A stretch of 64,000 nt of DNA, taken from assembly GCA_022690815.1 (NCBI GenBank), contig JALCZJ010000001.1, positions 62,001 to 126,000 on the forward strand, read 5' to 3'. Positions within the stretch are counted from its first letter, which is position 1. Each line of letters opens with the position of its first letter. This DNA is from Ferrimicrobium sp. (GTDB taxonomy: Bacteria; Actinomycetota; Acidimicrobiia; Acidimicrobiales; Acidimicrobiaceae). The notes below the pieces were generated by a model. It was not told where the DNA came from. It saw nothing but the letters and a program-made list of their open reading frames with translations, and ran no database searches. Both the position numbers and the translations under genes were made by a program. Shown here in pieces: positions 36,651 to 48,485 of this stretch.

Positions 36651-39600
36651 ATGCTCGACTTAAGCCGGTTCGATCAGATCAGAATTGGGCTTGCAACCTC
36701 GGATGATATCAAGAACTGGTCACGTGGTGAGGTAAAGAAGCCGGAGACGATTAACTATCGGACCTTGCGCCCCGAGCGTGACGGCCTATTCTGCGAGCGG
36801 ATTTTTGGACCAACCAAGGATTGGGAATGCGCCTGTGGCAAGTACAAGCGGGTGCGATTTAAGGGTATCGTCTGCGAGCGTTGTGGGGTCGAAGTCACTC
36901 GTGCCAAGGTGCGTCGTGAGCGCATGGGCCACATCGAGTTGGCTGCTCCTGTCGTGCACATCTGGTACCTCCGTGGCACCAGGTCTTGGCTTGCCTACCT
37001 TCTCATGGGTACTACCCCCAAAGAAGAGCTCAAGGCTAAGCAGCTCGAGAAGGTGATTTACTTTGCTGCCAACCTGGTCACCGCGGTCGATGAGGATCGT
37101 CGGCACCAGGAGCTTCCGAATCTGGAGACCGAGATGCTCGAGGAGATCAAAGGCCTTGAGGATGCTCGCGATATCGAGATCGAGCATCGCTTCCAGGAAC
37201 TCGAGGAGCAGCTCGCGGCCATGGAGGCCGAGGGCGCGAAGGACAGCGATGTACGTGCGCGCCAGCGACAGCTAGAAAAGGAGATCCAGTCCGTTCGTGA
37301 GCGTGCGAACCAATCGATCGAGCTGGTGCGTCGAGCCTTTGACGAGTTTCGGGAGCTCTATCCTCGGATGATTATCGAGGACGAGATCCTCTGGCGTGAG
37401 CTTCGGGCTCGCTACTCCGAGTACTTTGAGGGTGGCATGGGTGCCGAGGCAATTGCTGATCTGATCAACCGTATCGATTTCGATGCCGAGCAGGTCAAGC
37501 TCCGTGAAATGATCGAACCGACGGATGCCCGGCGTCCGCTGTCGGCTCAGCGCCGCCAAAAGGCGATTCGTCGCTTGAAGATCGTGTCGGCCTTCAATCG
37601 ACGTGACGAGGATGGTCGGCGAATTAATGACCCGATGGCGATGATTCTCTCCGTCGTACCTGTCATACCCCCGGATTTGCGGCCGATGGTTCAGCTCGAT
37701 GGTGGCCGTTTTGCCACCTCCGACCTGAACGACCTCTATCGTCGCGTCATTAACCGCAACAACCGCCTCAAGCGGTTGTTGGATCTTGGGGCACCAGAGA
37801 TCATCGTCAACAACGAGAAGCGCATGCTCCAGGAGGCGGTTGACGCGCTGTTTGACAATGGACGGCGTGGTCGTCCCGTTGTTGGACCCGGTAACCGTCC
37901 ACTCAAGAGTCTTTCGGATATGCTCAAGGGAAAGCAAGGCCGATTCCGTCAGAACCTTCTCGGTAAGCGCGTGGACTACTCCGGTCGTTCGGTCATCGTG
38001 GGCGGCCCAACGCTCAAGTTGCACCAGTGCGGTCTCCCCAAGCTCATGGCGCTTGAACTGTTCAAGCCGTTCGTGATGCGTCGGTTGGTTGAACTTGATT
38101 TTGCCCAGAATATTAAATCTGCCAAGCGCATGGTCGAGCGACGGCGTCCTCAGGTGTGGGAGGTACTCGATGGGGTCATCCGGGAGCACCCAGTTCTCTT
38201 GAACCGCGCACCGACGCTGCATAGGCTCGGCATCCAGGCATTCGAGCCGGTCTTGGTCGAGGGCAAGGCGATCCAGATCCACCCGTTGGTAACGACGGCT
38301 TTCAACGCCGACTTCGATGGTGACCAGATGGCAGTTCACCTGCCACTGTCGCCGGAGGCACAGGCTGAGGCTAGAGTCTTGATGCTCTCGGCGAACAACA
38401 TCATCTCGCCCGCGACAGGGCGACCGATTACCGTGCCGAGCTTGGACATGGTGTTCGGTTTGTTTTATCTGACCATCATCCGAGAGGATGAGATCGGTGC
38501 GGGTAAAGTGTTCCGACACAATTATGAAGTGCGTCGAGCCCTCGACACTGGTGAACTGGGTCTGCATGCCCCAATTCGCCTGCGACGTCTTGGATCGGAT
38601 GGCGTAGTGGAGGAGCTGCGCACGACGGCTGGACGTGTGATTTTCAACGAGGCGCTACCTGAGGATTTCCGGTTTGTCAATGAGATCATCGGCAAGAAGA
38701 ATCTACCTATTGGGGCGATCGTTGAAGAGGTGGCCAATGGTTACGACCGCAGTACGGTGCAGGTCACGCTTGATGCCATCAAGGATCTTGGATTCCGGTT
38801 CGCCAGCCAGTCGGGTTTGACCATCTCCATTGACGACGTGAAGACGCCGATTGCCAAGGCAGAGATTCTGAACCGCTACGAGCGCGAGGCCGAAAAGGCT
38901 GAGGCGCAGTTCAAGCGGGGCATCATCACCGACGACGAGCGCAAGCAGAAGGAGATCGAGATCTGGACCTCAGCCACTGCTGAGATCGGTCACGCGATCG
39001 ACGAAATGCTTGCGGCCGATATTGTGAACCCGTTGGGCATGATGATCGAGTCTGGTGCTCGAGGCAACCCGCAACAGATCCGCCAGATCTCGGGTATCAA
39101 AGGTTTGGTAGCCAACCCACGTGGTGAGATGATCCCTCGGCCTATCAAGTCTTCGTTCCGTGAAGGACTCCAGGTACTCGAGTATTTCCTCTCAACCCAC
39201 GGAGCACGCAAGGGTCTTGCTGATACTGCGTTGCGGACAGCTGACTCAGGGTATCTCACGCGCCGCCTTGTCGACGTTGCCCAGGAGATGATCGTCCGAG
39301 AGATCGATTGTGGCACGAATCGAGGGATTTGGCTCGAAGACATCCGATTGGACGAGGCGGGACAGCGCTTCTATATTGAGAGTCGTGCATTTGGGCGCGT
39401 GTTAGCCGATGCCGTCAGCTTGGCCGATGGTACAGAGCTGGGGCGCGGAACCTTGCTCACCGATGCCTTGGTGACCGCTATCGCTGAGGATCCGGGGGTC
39501 AATCAGATCCGGGTTCGTTCGGCCTTGACCTGCGAAACTGCACACGGTGTCTGTGCGATGTGTTACGGCAAGTCCCTTGGCGGGACTGGTCTCATCGAAC

Positions 39601-40496
39601 TGGGTGAGGCGGTTGGCGTTGTTGCTGCGCAATCCATTGGAGAGCCTGGAACTCAGCTGACGATGCGTACGTTCCACCAGGGTGGTATTGCCGGTTCGGA
39701 CATCACCCATGGACTACCTCGTGTCGTTGAACTCTTCGAGGCGCGGACGCCGAGAGGTGCTGCCATTCTGACCCATGGAGCCGGTGTTGTCCGACTCGTG
39801 GATGAGGAGAACGGCCAACGAGTCAGTGTTGTGCACGATGACGGTACCGAGGAGACGTATCTTTTGCCGACCCGAGTGCATCTCAACGTCCAGGATGGAC
39901 AAGAGGTGGCGGCTGGCGATCCACTGGTCGATGGTCCTAACGATCCAAAGCAGGTGCTCGAAATCAAAGGCATCCGCGAGACTCAGCAGTATCTGGTTGA
40001 AGAGGTCCAGAAGGTCTATCGTGACCAGGGCGTGCCAATCCACGATAAGCACATCGAGCTCATCGTGCGTCAGATGCTCCGTCGGGTCTTGGTTGCGGAG
40101 CCTGGAGATTCGGAATTCCTGCCGGGCGAGCGTGTCGAGTCCCAGATCTATGCTGAGGTGAACCGAGCACTGTTTGCACAAGGCCAGAGGCCAGCCGAAG
40201 GCAGGCCTGAGTTGATGGGGATTACAAAGGCTTCGCTTGCTACCGAGTCGTGGCTTAGCGCAGCCTCATTCCAGGAGACCACTCGAGTGCTCACCGAGGC
40301 CGCGATCGAAGGGAAATCAGACCCGTTGCTCGGTCTCAAGGAGAACATTATCCTTGGGAAGCTGATTCCGGCTGGTTCTGGCGTGAAGGAGTATCGTTCG
40401 GTCGAGGTGAAGGCTCCGTTCCATCGCAAACTCGCCTTCTGGAGTTCCGGGGATGAACCAGAGGCTGGTCCCGAGGATCTCATTGAGGAAGGCTAG
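36651..40496 (+). CDS. rpoC: DNA-directed RNA polymerase subunit beta'
   Basis: 1281 residues. The N-terminal zinc site is [20 protein letters not shown]. The absolutely conserved catalytic motif is [17 protein letters not shown], which binds the active-site magnesium. The second zinc site [16 protein letters not shown], the bridge helix/trigger loop region and [20 protein letters not shown] are present. ATG immediately after the rpoB stop. No insertion or inteins. Confidence 0.99.
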   Translation: MLDLSRFDQIRIGLATSDDIKNWSRGEVKKPETINYRTLRPERDGLFCERIFGPTKDWECACGKYKRVRFKGIVCERCGVEVTRAKVRRERMGHIELAAPVVHIWYLRGTRSWLAYLLMGTTPKEELKAKQLEKVIYFAANLVTAVDEDRRHQELPNLETEMLEEIKGLEDARDIEIEHRFQELEEQLAAMEAEGAKDSDVRARQRQLEKEIQSVRERANQSIELVRRAFDEFRELYPRMIIEDEILWRELRARYSEYFEGGMGAEAIADLINRIDFDAEQVKLREMIEPTDARRPLSAQRRQKAIRRLKIVSAFNRRDEDGRRINDPMAMILSVVPVIPPDLRPMVQLDGGRFATSDLNDLYRRVINRNNRLKRLLDLGAPEIIVNNEKRMLQEAVDALFDNGRRGRPVVGPGNRPLKSLSDMLKGKQGRFRQNLLGKRVDYSGRSVIVGGPTLKLHQCGLPKLMALELFKPFVMRRLVELDFAQNIKSAKRMVERRRPQVWEVLDGVIREHPVLLNRAPTLHRLGIQAFEPVLVEGKAIQIHPLVTTAFNADFDGDQMAVHLPLSPEAQAEARVLMLSANNIISPATGRPITVPSLDMVFGLFYLTIIREDEIGAGKVFRHNYEVRRALDTGELGLHAPIRLRRLGSDGVVEELRTTAGRVIFNEALPEDFRFVNEIIGKKNLPIGAIVEEVANGYDRSTVQVTLDAIKDLGFRFASQSGLTISIDDVKTPIAKAEILNRYEREAEKAEAQFKRGIITDDERKQKEIEIWTSATAEIGHAIDEMLAADIVNPLGMMIESGARGNPQQIRQISGIKGLVANPRGEMIPRPIKSSFREGLQVLEYFLSTHGARKGLADTALRTADSGYLTRRLVDVAQEMIVREIDCGTNRGIWLEDIRLDEAGQRFYIESRAFGRVLADAVSLADGTELGRGTLLTDALVTAIAEDPGVNQIRVRSALTCETAHGVCAMCYGKSLGGTGLIELGEAVGVVAAQSIGEPGTQLTMRTFHQGGIAGSDITHGLPRVVELFEARTPRGAAILTHGAGVVRLVDEENGQRVSVVHDDGTEETYLLPTRVHLNVQDGQEVAAGDPLVDGPNDPKQVLEIKGIRETQQYLVEEVQKVYRDQGVPIHDKHIELIVRQMLRRVLVAEPGDSEFLPGERVESQIYAEVNRALFAQGQRPAEGRPELMGITKASLATESWLSAASFQETTRVLTEAAIEGKSDPLLGLKENIILGKLIPAGSGVKEYRSVEVKAPFHRKLAFWSSGDEPEAGPEDLIEEG

Positions 40497-40597
40497 TTCA
40501 AGCATAATGACCGTTAGACTGTCCCGTTGGGCCAGGAGTGGCTCCGGGCTGCTCTGTGTGTTGGCTAAACCAGAATGTAATTGACGAGAGGAACGTC

Positions 40598-40969
40598 TTG
40601 CCTACCATTTCACAGTTAGTTAGGAAAGGTCGCGAGTCCAAGCGGACGAAGACCAAGACACCAGCGTTGAAGGGATCCCCACAACGACGAGGCGTATGTA
40701 CGCGGGTTTACACTGCGACTCCGAAGAAGCCGAACTCGGCGCTGCGTAAGGTAGCACGCGTGCGCCTTACGTCCGGTGTTGAGGTAACGGCGTATATCCC
40801 AGGGATCGGTCATAATCTTCAAGAGCACTCTATCGTGCTCGTGAGGGGTGGGCGCGTGAAGGATCTTCCCGGTGTTCGTTACAAGATCGTCCGAGGATCG
40901 CTTGATTCGGCTGGAGTAAAGAATCGTAAGCAGGCTCGTAGCCGGTACGGTGCGAAGAGGGAGAAGTAG
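40598..40969 (+). CDS. rpsL: 30S ribosomal protein S12
   Basis: 123 residues from TTG 40598 ([12 protein letters not shown]), with GAGAGGAA about 5 bases upstream; an upstream open frame to 40538 does not fit. The streptomycin-site lysines are wild type ([11 protein letters not shown] and the [11 protein letters not shown] loop region). S12 takes part in decoding at the A site. First gene of the str group rpsL-rpsG-fusA-tuf. The stop lies 4 bases before rpsG. Confidence 0.98.
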   Translation: MPTISQLVRKGRESKRTKTKTPALKGSPQRRGVCTRVYTATPKKPNSALRKVARVRLTSGVEVTAYIPGIGHNLQEHSIVLVRGGRVKDLPGVRYKIVRGSLDSAGVKNRKQARSRYGAKREK

Positions 40970-40973
40970 CGTT

Positions 40974-41444
40974 ATGCCCAGGAAGGGACCCATTCAGCCA
41001 AGGTTTATCCCGGCAGACCCGATCTATCACTCAGTCCTTGTCGCACAGTTCGTGAACAAGGTTCTCGTCAGTGGCAAGAAGTCGGTTGCGGAGCACATTG
41101 TCTATCGCGCGCTCGACATCGTCGCTGAGAAGGTCGGTAGCGATCCAGTCGCAGTGTTGAAGCGTGCGGTGGACAATACTCGCCCCGATACTGAGGTGCG
41201 CTCGCGACGGGTTGGCGGCACTACGTATCAGGTTCCGGTTTTGGTTAAGCCTCGGCGGGCTAACTCAGTTGCGATTCGGTGGATTGTCACCAACGCCAAG
41301 GGCCGCCGGGAAAAGACCATGGTTGAGCGGTTGGCGAATGAGATCTTGGATGCCTCCAATGGCGTTGGTGCCTCGGTGAAGCGTCGCGATGATACTCATA
41401 AGATGGCGGAGTCAAACCGGGCATTCATGCATTACCGCTGGTAG
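40974..41444 (+). CDS. rpsG: 30S ribosomal protein S7
   Basis: 156 residues from ATG 40974 ([11 protein letters not shown]). Conserved parts are [39 protein letters not shown] and [20 protein letters not shown]7 nucleates the 30S head and binds near the E site. Followed by an unusually long gap before fusA. Confidence 0.98.
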   Translation: MPRKGPIQPRFIPADPIYHSVLVAQFVNKVLVSGKKSVAEHIVYRALDIVAEKVGSDPVAVLKRAVDNTRPDTEVRSRRVGGTTYQVPVLVKPRRANSVAIRWIVTNAKGRREKTMVERLANEILDASNGVGASVKRRDDTHKMAESNRAFMHYRW

Positions 41445-41852
41445 GTGTGGAATGCAGATAGTGAAGTAGTAATCACAGAGAGTACGGGGTCATCTGCCGG
41501 GTGGTTCGAAGAGCGTCCGTGTAGGGTGGTCGGCGCGGACTAGTCAGTGGGTTGGTAGTCGCGATTGCCAGGCAAGGACAGGTCAGTGTCAGCAGGCAAG
41601 GACAAGCCAGTGTCAAACTGCAATCCGTTGTCAGTGGTGATGACTTAGACTGGTCGTTTGAATAGTCAGCTCGGATTGAGTGAGTGTCTGCGCATTCGGG
41701 CCGCCGTTTCTGAGATGAGATCCGGCCATGATATGTGGTCGATTTGGTTAGTTGTAGTTTGACAGTCGATCCCAATTACATGGTTCTGGAAAGACTGCTA
41801 CGGGCGTCTCCGTTCTCTCATTGAGATCGTGGATGTAGAGGAGAAGGAGTAA
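41445..41852. other. 408-base gap between rpsG and fusA
   Basis: No gene is supported; the minus-strand frame at 41473-41775 has repetitive, non-family content. The region holds an imperfect 24-bp duplication and ends in GAGGAGAAGGAG, the ribosome site of fusA. It probably contains a leader or a fusA promoter, but I see no clear -35/-10 pair. Confidence 0.5.
41571..41618. repeat. Imperfect 24-bp tandem duplication ahead of fusA
   Basis: GGCAAGGACAGGTCAGTGTC plus AGCA (41571-41594) is followed by GGCAAGGACAAGCCAGTGTC plus AAAC (41595-41618). Two copies, about 20 of 24 bases alike. Confidence 0.7.
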
Positions 41853-43940
41853 ATGGTTACCAAGCGAGAGATCCCTCTCGAGCGAATTCGCAATATCGGT
41901 ATTATGGCCCACATTGATGCGGGCAAGACGACCACCACCGAACGGATTCTCTACTATACGGGCAAGAACTACAAAATCGGTGAGGTCCATGAAGGGGCCG
42001 CGACGATGGACTGGATGCCTCAAGAGCAGGAACGTGGTATCACCATTACCTCTGCTGCAACCACCGCGTTCTGGAAGGACCATCGAGTCAACATCATCGA
42101 TACGCCGGGACACGTCGATTTCACGGTGGAGGTCGAGCGTTCGCTTCGAGTGTTGGACGGTGCCGTCGCTGTTTTCGATGCGGTTGCTGGCGTGGAGCCC
42201 CAATCCGAGACGGTGTGGCGCCAGGGCAACAAGTATTCGGTTCCGCGGATCTGTTTCATCAATAAGATGGATCGCGTTGGAGCGAACTTCGAGCGTTGCG
42301 TCGCGATGATCAAGGATCGGCTCGATGCCAATCCTTTGGTGATTCAGCTCCCGATTGGTTCGGAGAGTGACTTTCTGGGTGTCATTGACCTGCTTCGCAT
42401 GGAGGCCATTATCTGGGATGAGGGCATGGGCGATAAGTTCCACACTGAAGCCATCCCGGACAATTTACTTAGCGCTGCAGAGGATGCCCACCGAGAGCTC
42501 ATCGATGTGCTAAGTAATTTCGATGATGACCTGATGGAGCTCTATATCCAGGATCTGGAGATATCGCCTGAGTTTCTCCAAGGTGCGATTCGCAAGGCAA
42601 CCATCGCCAACTCGCTGGTGCCGGTCCTGTGTGGGTCAGCCTTTAAGAACAAGGGTGTACAGCCATTGCTTGATGCCGTGGTTGACTTTCTCCCATCGCC
42701 GGTTGACATCAAGCCAGCAATTGGGACCAGTCTTTCGGGAGCCGAGGAAATTGAGCGAGAGCCGTCTGACGACGCGCCGTTCTCAGCCTTGGCGTTCAAG
42801 ATCATGACTGACCCCTTTGTTGGGAAGCTGACCTATTTCCGGGTCTACTCCGGGACCCTTGAAAAAGGGGCGACGGTCTTGAACTCGACCAAGGACAAGA
42901 AAGAACGACTTGGTCGCATCCTGCTCATGCACGCCAATCACCGGGAGGATATCGATTCGGTGGCTGCCGGCGACATCGTAGCCGCGGTTGGGTTTAAAAA
43001 TACGACGACGGGGGATACCCTCTGCGATCCGGCAAAGCCAATCATCCTTGAAAGCCTAGAGTTCCCGGATCCGGTGATTCATGTGGCCGTCGAGCCAAAG
43101 ACTAAGGCTGACCAGGAGAAGATGAGTCGGGCGTTGTTCGCTCTTGCCGAAGAAGACCCGACGTTTCGGGTGCGTTCTGACCAGGAGACTGGGCAGACGG
43201 TCATCTCTGGCATGGGTGAACTGCACCTTGAAGTCCTCGTTGATCGCATGCTACGCGAGTTCAAGGTGGATGCCAACGTGGGTAAGCCGCAGGTTGCCTA
43301 CCGCGAGACGATTCGAAAGCCAGTAGAGCGCATCGAGGAGCGCTACGTTCGCCAGACGGGTGGACGTGGTCAGTATGGCCACGTTGTCATCAACGTCGAG
43401 CCACTCGGTGCCGGAAGCGGTTATGAGTTTGTCGATAAGATTACTGGTGGCGTCATCCCCAAGGAATACATCCCCTCAGTGGACGCGGGTATTCAGGAGG
43501 CGCTCTCGTCGGGAGTGCTCGCCGGATATCCAGTGGAGGATCTGCGGGTCACCTTGGTGTTTGGCTCCTATCACGACGTTGACTCCTCTGAGATGGCGTT
43601 TCGTATTGCGGGTTCCATGGCGGTAAAGAAGGCGGTGCGGGCTGCAAATCCGGTGCTGCTCGAGCCGATCATGGCGGTTGAGGTGGTGACCCCTGATGAT
43701 TACATGGGGGACGTCATCGGAGATCTCTCGTCTCGGCGTGGCCGGGTCGAGGGCATGGATCAGGTTGGGAATAACCAAGTTATTCGCGCCCTGGTTCCAT
43801 TGTCGGAGATGTTTGGTTACGCTACCGACTTGCGTTCTAAGACGCAAGGTCGGGCGACGTATACCATGCAGTTCCACGCGTATCAAGAAGTCCCGGATTC
43901 GATTGCGGCGGAGATCGTCCGCAAGGTCCGAGGCGAGTAG
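41853..43940 (+). CDS. fusA: Elongation factor G
   Basis: 695 residues. GTPase motifs: G1 [16 protein letters not shown]2 with [15 protein letters not shown]3 [21 protein letters not shown]4 [10 protein letters not shown]. Domain IV is visible in [21 protein letters not shown] drives translocation. ATG start with GAGGAGAAGGAG just upstream. tuf follows after 70 bases. Confidence 0.99.
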   Translation: MVTKREIPLERIRNIGIMAHIDAGKTTTTERILYYTGKNYKIGEVHEGAATMDWMPQEQERGITITSAATTAFWKDHRVNIIDTPGHVDFTVEVERSLRVLDGAVAVFDAVAGVEPQSETVWRQGNKYSVPRICFINKMDRVGANFERCVAMIKDRLDANPLVIQLPIGSESDFLGVIDLLRMEAIIWDEGMGDKFHTEAIPDNLLSAAEDAHRELIDVLSNFDDDLMELYIQDLEISPEFLQGAIRKATIANSLVPVLCGSAFKNKGVQPLLDAVVDFLPSPVDIKPAIGTSLSGAEEIEREPSDDAPFSALAFKIMTDPFVGKLTYFRVYSGTLEKGATVLNSTKDKKERLGRILLMHANHREDIDSVAAGDIVAAVGFKNTTTGDTLCDPAKPIILESLEFPDPVIHVAVEPKTKADQEKMSRALFALAEEDPTFRVRSDQETGQTVISGMGELHLEVLVDRMLREFKVDANVGKPQVAYRETIRKPVERIEERYVRQTGGRGQYGHVVINVEPLGAGSGYEFVDKITGGVIPKEYIPSVDAGIQEALSSGVLAGYPVEDLRVTLVFGSYHDVDSSEMAFRIAGSMAVKKAVRAANPVLLEPIMAVEVVTPDDYMGDVIGDLSSRRGRVEGMDQVGNNQVIRALVPLSEMFGYATDLRSKTQGRATYTMQFHAYQEVPDSIAAEIVRKVRGE

Positions 43941-44010
43941 ACTACGTAGTTCTGTAATGGGTCAAGGTTGCGCCGTGTGGGCGCAGTGAGTAGCAACGGA
44001 GCAGGAGAAG

Positions 44011-45198
44011 ATGGCAAAGCAGAAGTTCGAGCGAAGTAAGCCTCACTTGAACATCGGAACCATGGGTCATATTGACCATGGTAAGACGACGTTGACGGCA
44101 GCGATTACCAAGGTATTGTCTGAGAGTAATCCAAATGTGAAGTTTAAGCCTTTCGATCAGATCGATAAGGCCCCGGAAGAGAAGGCTCGTGGCATCACCA
44201 TCGCCATCTCGCATGTTGAGTACGAGACCGATAAGCGGCATTATGCCCACGTCGATATGCCTGGACACGCTGACTACATCAAGAATATGATCACCGGTGC
44301 CGCCCAGGTTGATGGTGCGATCTTGGTCGTCGCGGCAACGGATGGTCCAATGCCCCAGACTCGTGAGCACGTTCTGCTTGCCCGTCAGGTTGGTGTCCCC
44401 TACATTGTCGTGGCGCTTAATAAGGCGGACATGGTCGATGATGAGGAGCTGCTCGACCTCGTCGAGCTTGAGGTCCGAGAGTTGCTGAACGAGTATGAGT
44501 TCCCAGGTGACGATACTCCTATCGTTCGTGTTTCGGCCCTGAAGGCACTCGAGGGCGACAAGGAGTGGGAGGAGAAGATCCTCGAGCTGATGGCTGCGGC
44601 CGACGATTACATCCCAGAGCCTGAGCGACCACTCGATCGCCCATTCCTGATGCCTATTGAGGACGTGTTAACCATTCCTGGTCGTGGCACCGTTGTCACC
44701 GGCAAGGTCGAGGCCGGCAAGGTCAAGGTATCCGAAGAGGTGGAGATCGTTGGTTTGCGACCGACGCAAAAGACCGTTGTTACCGGCGTCGAGATGTTCA
44801 ACAAGGAGCTTGGAGAAGGCATGGCAGGAGACAACGTTGGTGTCCTGTTGCGTGGCGTCAAGCGTACCGATGTTGAGCGTGGTCAGGTAGTCTGCAAGCC
44901 CGGTAGCATTACACCGCATACCGAGTTTGAGGCCAATGTCTATGTGCTCTCAAAGGAAGAGGGCGGTCGTCACAAGCCGTTCTTTAACCATTATCGTCCT
45001 CAGTTCTACTTCAGGACCACGGACGTCACTGGTAGCATCATGTTGCCTGAAGGAACTGAGATGGCGATGCCTGGTGACAACATCAGCATCAAGGTCGAGC
45101 TAGGCAAGCCGATTGCGATGGACGAGGGTCTCCGTTTCGCTATCCGTGAGGGTGGTCGAACCGTTGGCGCTGGTCGCGTCGTGAAGATCATCAAGTAG
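44011..45198 (+). CDS. tuf: Elongation factor Tu
   Basis: 395 residues. G1 [16 protein letters not shown]3 [20 protein letters not shown]4 [11 protein letters not shown], and domains 2/3 ([36 protein letters not shown]) are complete. It brings aminoacyl-tRNA to the A site. The position of the widely conserved Cys in DCPGH is Met83. ATG start with GGAGCAGGAGAAG upstream. A strong hairpin follows the stop. Confidence 0.99.
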   Translation: MAKQKFERSKPHLNIGTMGHIDHGKTTLTAAITKVLSESNPNVKFKPFDQIDKAPEEKARGITIAISHVEYETDKRHYAHVDMPGHADYIKNMITGAAQVDGAILVVAATDGPMPQTREHVLLARQVGVPYIVVALNKADMVDDEELLDLVELEVRELLNEYEFPGDDTPIVRVSALKALEGDKEWEEKILELMAAADDYIPEPERPLDRPFLMPIEDVLTIPGRGTVVTGKVEAGKVKVSEEVEIVGLRPTQKTVVTGVEMFNKELGEGMAGDNVGVLLRGVKRTDVERGQVVCKPGSITPHTEFEANVYVLSKEEGGRHKPFFNHYRPQFYFRTTDVTGSIMLPEGTEMAMPGDNISIKVELGKPIAMDEGLRFAIREGGRTVGAGRVVKIIK

Positions 45199-45207
45199 TT
45201 AAGCGGT

Positions 45208-45237
45208 GAATGGCCCGGAGGCAGCTCCGGGCCATTC
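45208..45237 (+). terminator. Hairpin after tuf
   Basis: GAATGGCCCGGAG (45208-45220) and CTCCGGGCCATTC (45225-45237) pair perfectly (13 bp) around a 4-base loop, 10 bases after the tuf stop. Only a short T-containing tail (CCTGTGTTTTGG) follows. Probable terminator or transcript end between the str and S10 groups. Confidence 0.65.
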
Positions 45238-45287
45238 CCTGTGTTTTGGCGGTTGCCGGACCGGATCCGGCCGAGATACGGAGCGAA

Positions 45288-45608
45288 ATGACTGACAAGC
45301 AGCGAATCAGGATCAGGATCAAGGGTTTCGACCATGAAATCCTCGAAGCCTCGACACAGAGAATTGTTGATACGGTAACACGGACACAGGGTAAGGTCGT
45401 TGGGCCAGTGCCACTGCCGACCGATATCCATCGGTATACGGTGATCCGCTCACCGCACAAGTACAAGGATTCTCGAGAGCATTTTGAGATGCGGATTCAC
45501 AAGCGGCTGCTCGATATCGTTGATCACTCGGCAAAGACCGTAGACGCGTTGAAGCGCCTCGAGTTGCCTGCGGGTGTCGATATCGAGATCAAAATCCAGA
45601 ACGTGTAA
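45288..45608 (+). CDS. rpsJ: 30S ribosomal protein S10
   Basis: 106 residues from ATG 45288 ([20 protein letters not shown]), GGAGCG upstream. Typical [20 protein letters not shown] and [19 protein letters not shown]10 is a 30S head protein and also NusE, partner of NusB in antitermination. First gene of the S10 group. Confidence 0.98.
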   Translation: MTDKQRIRIRIKGFDHEILEASTQRIVDTVTRTQGKVVGPVPLPTDIHRYTVIRSPHKYKDSREHFEMRIHKRLLDIVDHSAKTVDALKRLELPAGVDIEIKIQNV

Positions 45609-45768
45609 AAAGGCCTAACTCGGGTGCCTGGTGGGCATCGAGGTGTGATTAGTATTATTAGGTCGTTTCTTGTCCGGTTGTGCCTTCGCGGGACCCTCCG
45701 GCATTCGTGACACCGTGGCACCGATGCGGTTGTATCCGTATGTGCCGTTGCAAAGATTGAAGGATTTC

Positions 45769-46416
45769 ATGGCTAGTAAAACAGTGGTTGGCGAGAAAGT
45801 CGGCATGACCCAAGTCTGGGTCGATAACGATCATGTCGTTCCGGTCACGGTAATTCGCGTGCTACCCGCACGGGTCCTACGGCACAAGACGCTGGATCGC
45901 GATGGGTATGAGGCGGTTCAGGTTGCCGTCGGCGTAGTGCAGCCGTCGCGGCTGACGAAGCCGGTGCTAGGTCAGTTCACCACCAGGGGTGTTGAGCCAG
46001 GTCGCAAAATCATGGAGTTTCGCCTTGAGGGTTCTCAAGAGCTGGCCGTTGGTGCGGCTATCGACGCGTCCGCTATCAATAGCGGCGACAGAGTTGATGT
46101 GGTGGCCACCAGCAGGGGACATGGGTTCTCGGGTGGAATGAAGCGACACAACTTCAAGGGTCAAGGTGGAAGCCACGGTAACCATAAGAAGCACAGGGCA
46201 CCCGGCTCCATCGGTGCCTGTGCGACGCCAGCGCGCGTGTTCAAGGGTACGCGGATGGCCGGTCAATACGGTAGTGAGCGAACCACCATTATGAATCTCG
46301 AGGTCGTGCGATCAGAGCCCGATCGCCAATTGCTCTTGATCAAAGGGGCGGTTCCAGGACCGAGGGGCGGCATGGTCGTTATCCGGGACACAGTGAAGGG
46401 TGGGAAACGAGCATGA
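45769..46416 (+). CDS. rplC: 50S ribosomal protein L3
   Basis: 215 residues from ATG 45769 (MASKTVVGEKVGMTQVWVD), with GAAGGA upstream. The stretch GHGFSGGMKRHNFKGQGGSHGN and the TRMAGQYGSERTT region are the L3 hallmarks near the peptidyl transferase centre. A 160-base gap precedes it. An upstream open frame to 45670 lacks similarity. Stop overlaps the rplD ATG. Confidence 0.98.
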   Translation: MASKTVVGEKVGMTQVWVDNDHVVPVTVIRVLPARVLRHKTLDRDGYEAVQVAVGVVQPSRLTKPVLGQFTTRGVEPGRKIMEFRLEGSQELAVGAAIDASAINSGDRVDVVATSRGHGFSGGMKRHNFKGQGGSHGNHKKHRAPGSIGACATPARVFKGTRMAGQYGSERTTIMNLEVVRSEPDRQLLLIKGAVPGPRGGMVVIRDTVKGGKRA

Positions 46417-47054
46417 CGTTGCAAGCCAAGGTTGTCAATGTTTCCGGTGTTCTCGAGGGTGAAATTGAACTCGTCGGTGATGTTTTTGGAGTGTCCGCTA
46501 ATGTTGGTCTCCTCCACCAAGTAGTTGTAGCCGAGGAGGCAAATCGTCGGCGGGGTACTCACTCTACTAAGACGCGCGCAGAGGTCTCGGGCGGCGGCGC
46601 CAAGCCGTTCCGTCAAAAGGGAACCGGTAACGCCCGTCAAGGATCGACGCGGGCGCCGCAGTTCACTGGTGGTGGTATCGTCCATGGACCAAGGCCGCGC
46701 AGCTATGCGCAGGCGACACCCAAGAAGATGGTACGCGCGGCGTTACGGCAGGCGCTCAGTGATCGAGCCCAAGGGGAAGCCATATTCGTCCTTCGCGGTG
46801 ACCTAGCGTCGCCGTCGACGAAGGCCGCCGTGAACATCGTGCGAGGTGCGGGTCTTGATGGCAAAGGTATAGCCCTCGTGGTGCTTCCAGGTGAGTCCTC
46901 GATTGTTCGGAGCTTCCGCAATCTTCCGGATTTCATGATTACGACACCGGCATCGTTGCTGACACGTACGGTGTTGACGAGTGACGTGGTGTTCTTCACG
47001 GAGGCCGCGTTGACGGCCACCGTGGCACGTTTGAGCCAGAGAGAGGGTGAGTAG
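46413..47054 (+). CDS. rplD: 50S ribosomal protein L4
   Basis: 213 residues. HQVVVAEEANRRRGTHSTKTR, AEVSGGGAKPFRQKGTGNAR and GGIVHGPRPRSYAQATPKKM form the tunnel-lining loop, which is intact and shows no macrolide-resistance-like change by eye. L4 is the S10-operon repressor in enterobacteria. ATG 46413 overlaps the rplC stop. Confidence 0.97.
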   Translation: MTLQAKVVNVSGVLEGEIELVGDVFGVSANVGLLHQVVVAEEANRRRGTHSTKTRAEVSGGGAKPFRQKGTGNARQGSTRAPQFTGGGIVHGPRPRSYAQATPKKMVRAALRQALSDRAQGEAIFVLRGDLASPSTKAAVNIVRGAGLDGKGIALVVLPGESSIVRSFRNLPDFMITTPASLLTRTVLTSDVVFFTEAALTATVARLSQREGE

Positions 47055-47059
47055 CGGTT

Positions 47060-47356
47060 ATGCACGCTGGAGATCGCTATCAGATCCTTCGCCGTCCACT
47101 TGTGTCGGAGAAGAGTTATCAGCTGATGGATGCGGGTGTCTATACCTTTGAGGTGGACACCGATGCCACCAAGATCGACGTCCGTAAGGCTGTTGAGCAG
47201 CTCTTCGAGGTGAAGGTTGCCAAGGTCAACACCTTGAACCGTAAGGGTAAGTCGACCCGTAATCGTCGCACTGGGAAAATCAGCTTTCGTCCGGATACCA
47301 AGATTGCGTACGTGACCCTTCGCGAGGGTTTCGCAATCGAATTGTTGCAGAGGTAG
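47060..47356 (+). CDS. rplW: 50S ribosomal protein L23
   Basis: 98 residues. ILRRPLVSEKSYQLMDAGVY, FEVDTDATKIDVRKAVEQLF and VNTLNRKGKSTRNRRTGK are typical. L23 lies at the tunnel exit and docks trigger factor and SRP. ATG start 5 bases after rplD. Confidence 0.97.
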   Translation: MHAGDRYQILRRPLVSEKSYQLMDAGVYTFEVDTDATKIDVRKAVEQLFEVKVAKVNTLNRKGKSTRNRRTGKISFRPDTKIAYVTLREGFAIELLQR

Positions 47357-47363
47357 GTAGGTA

Positions 47364-48200
47364 ATGGCGATCCGTAGACGCAAGCCGACGAGCGCGGGAC
47401 GACGTTTTCAGTCTGTCTCCACGTTCGACGAGCTGACGAAGAAGGCTCCAGAGAAGTCACTGCTCGAACCGAAGTCGAGCACTGGTGGGCGTAACTCCAA
47501 GGGACGCAAGACCGCGCGCCACCGTGGGGGCGGCCACAAGCAGCAGTACCGCATCATCGACTTTAAGCGCACCAAAGACGGTGTCCCGGCTACCGTGGCA
47601 GCGATCGAGTATGATCCGAACCGTAATGCTCGAATCGCACTCTTGCATTATCACGATGGTGAAAAGCGCTACATTCTTGCTCCTCGAGGGTTGAAGGTTG
47701 GTGACAAGGTGCAATCGGGGGTGGGTGCCGACATCACGGTTGGCAATGCCCTCCCGTTGCGGGCCATTCCGGTCGGTTCGGTGGTGCACAATGTTGAGCT
47801 CCGGCCAGGACAGGGTGGCAAGATTGCGCGCTCTGCCGGTATGAGCGTCCAACTCGTTGGTCGAGATGAAGTGTACGCCACACTGCGACTGCCGTCTACT
47901 GAGATGCGCCGTGTCCCGGCAGATGCCCGGGCCACCATTGGTGAGGTCGGGAATGCTGAGTTCGAGCTCCTCTCGGTTGGTAAGGCCGGGCGCAATCGCT
48001 GGAAGGGCGTGCGACCACAGACACGTGGTGTCGCCATGAACCCGGTCGATCACCCGTTGGGTGGTGGAGAAGGCAAGACCTCGGGAGGCCGACACCCGGT
48101 CTCGCCGTGGGGCAAGCCTGAAGGACGTACTCGTCGCGCCCACCGTGATTCCGATCAACTTATTATTCGACGACGTCGCGGTCGTGGAGCCAGGAGATAA
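47364..48200 (+). CDS. rplB: 50S ribosomal protein L2
   Basis: 278 residues. [20 protein letters not shown], the C-terminal [20 protein letters not shown] and [17 protein letters not shown] include the conserved His region at the peptidyl transferase centre. ATG start 7 bases after rplW. Confidence 0.98.
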   Translation: MAIRRRKPTSAGRRFQSVSTFDELTKKAPEKSLLEPKSSTGGRNSKGRKTARHRGGGHKQQYRIIDFKRTKDGVPATVAAIEYDPNRNARIALLHYHDGEKRYILAPRGLKVGDKVQSGVGADITVGNALPLRAIPVGSVVHNVELRPGQGGKIARSAGMSVQLVGRDEVYATLRLPSTEMRRVPADARATIGEVGNAEFELLSVGKAGRNRWKGVRPQTRGVAMNPVDHPLGGGEGKTSGGRHPVSPWGKPEGRTRRAHRDSDQLIIRRRRGRGARR

Positions 48201-48203
48201 ACG

Positions 48204-48485
48204 ATGCCCAGAAGTCTGAAAAAGGGTCCCTTTGTCGATGATCATCTCCTCAAGAAGGTAGATGATCTCAATGAGAAGAACGAGAAGCGGGTCATCAAGA
48301 CCTGGTCACGTCGGTCTACCATTATCCCAGACATGGTCGGTCACACCATTGCGGTCCATGATGGACGCAAGCATGTCCCCGTCTACCTCACCGAGTCGAT
48401 GGTTGGGCACAAACTTGGAGAGTTCGCGCCTACCAGAACGTTCCGCTACCACGCTGGACAAGAAAAGACGGCGAGGAGAAGATAG
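48204..48485 (+). CDS. rpsS: 30S ribosomal protein S19
   Basis: 93 residues. [39 protein letters not shown] and [19 protein letters not shown] are canonical. ATG start 3 bases after rplB; the stop shares one base with the rplV GTG. Confidence 0.98.
   Translation: MPRSLKKGPFVDDHLLKKVDDLNEKNEKRVIKTWSRRSTIIPDMVGHTIAVHDGRKHVPVYLTESMVGHKLGEFAPTRTFRYHAGQEKTARRR

Noticed and set aside
37272-38567. 431-codon open frame on the minus strand within rpoC
   Set aside because: It is antisense to a highly conserved gene, has no recognisable domain and biased composition; a shadow of codon usage.
41473-41775. 100-codon minus-strand open frame between rpsG and fusA
   Set aside because: Composition reflects the local duplication; no ribosome site or family similarity.
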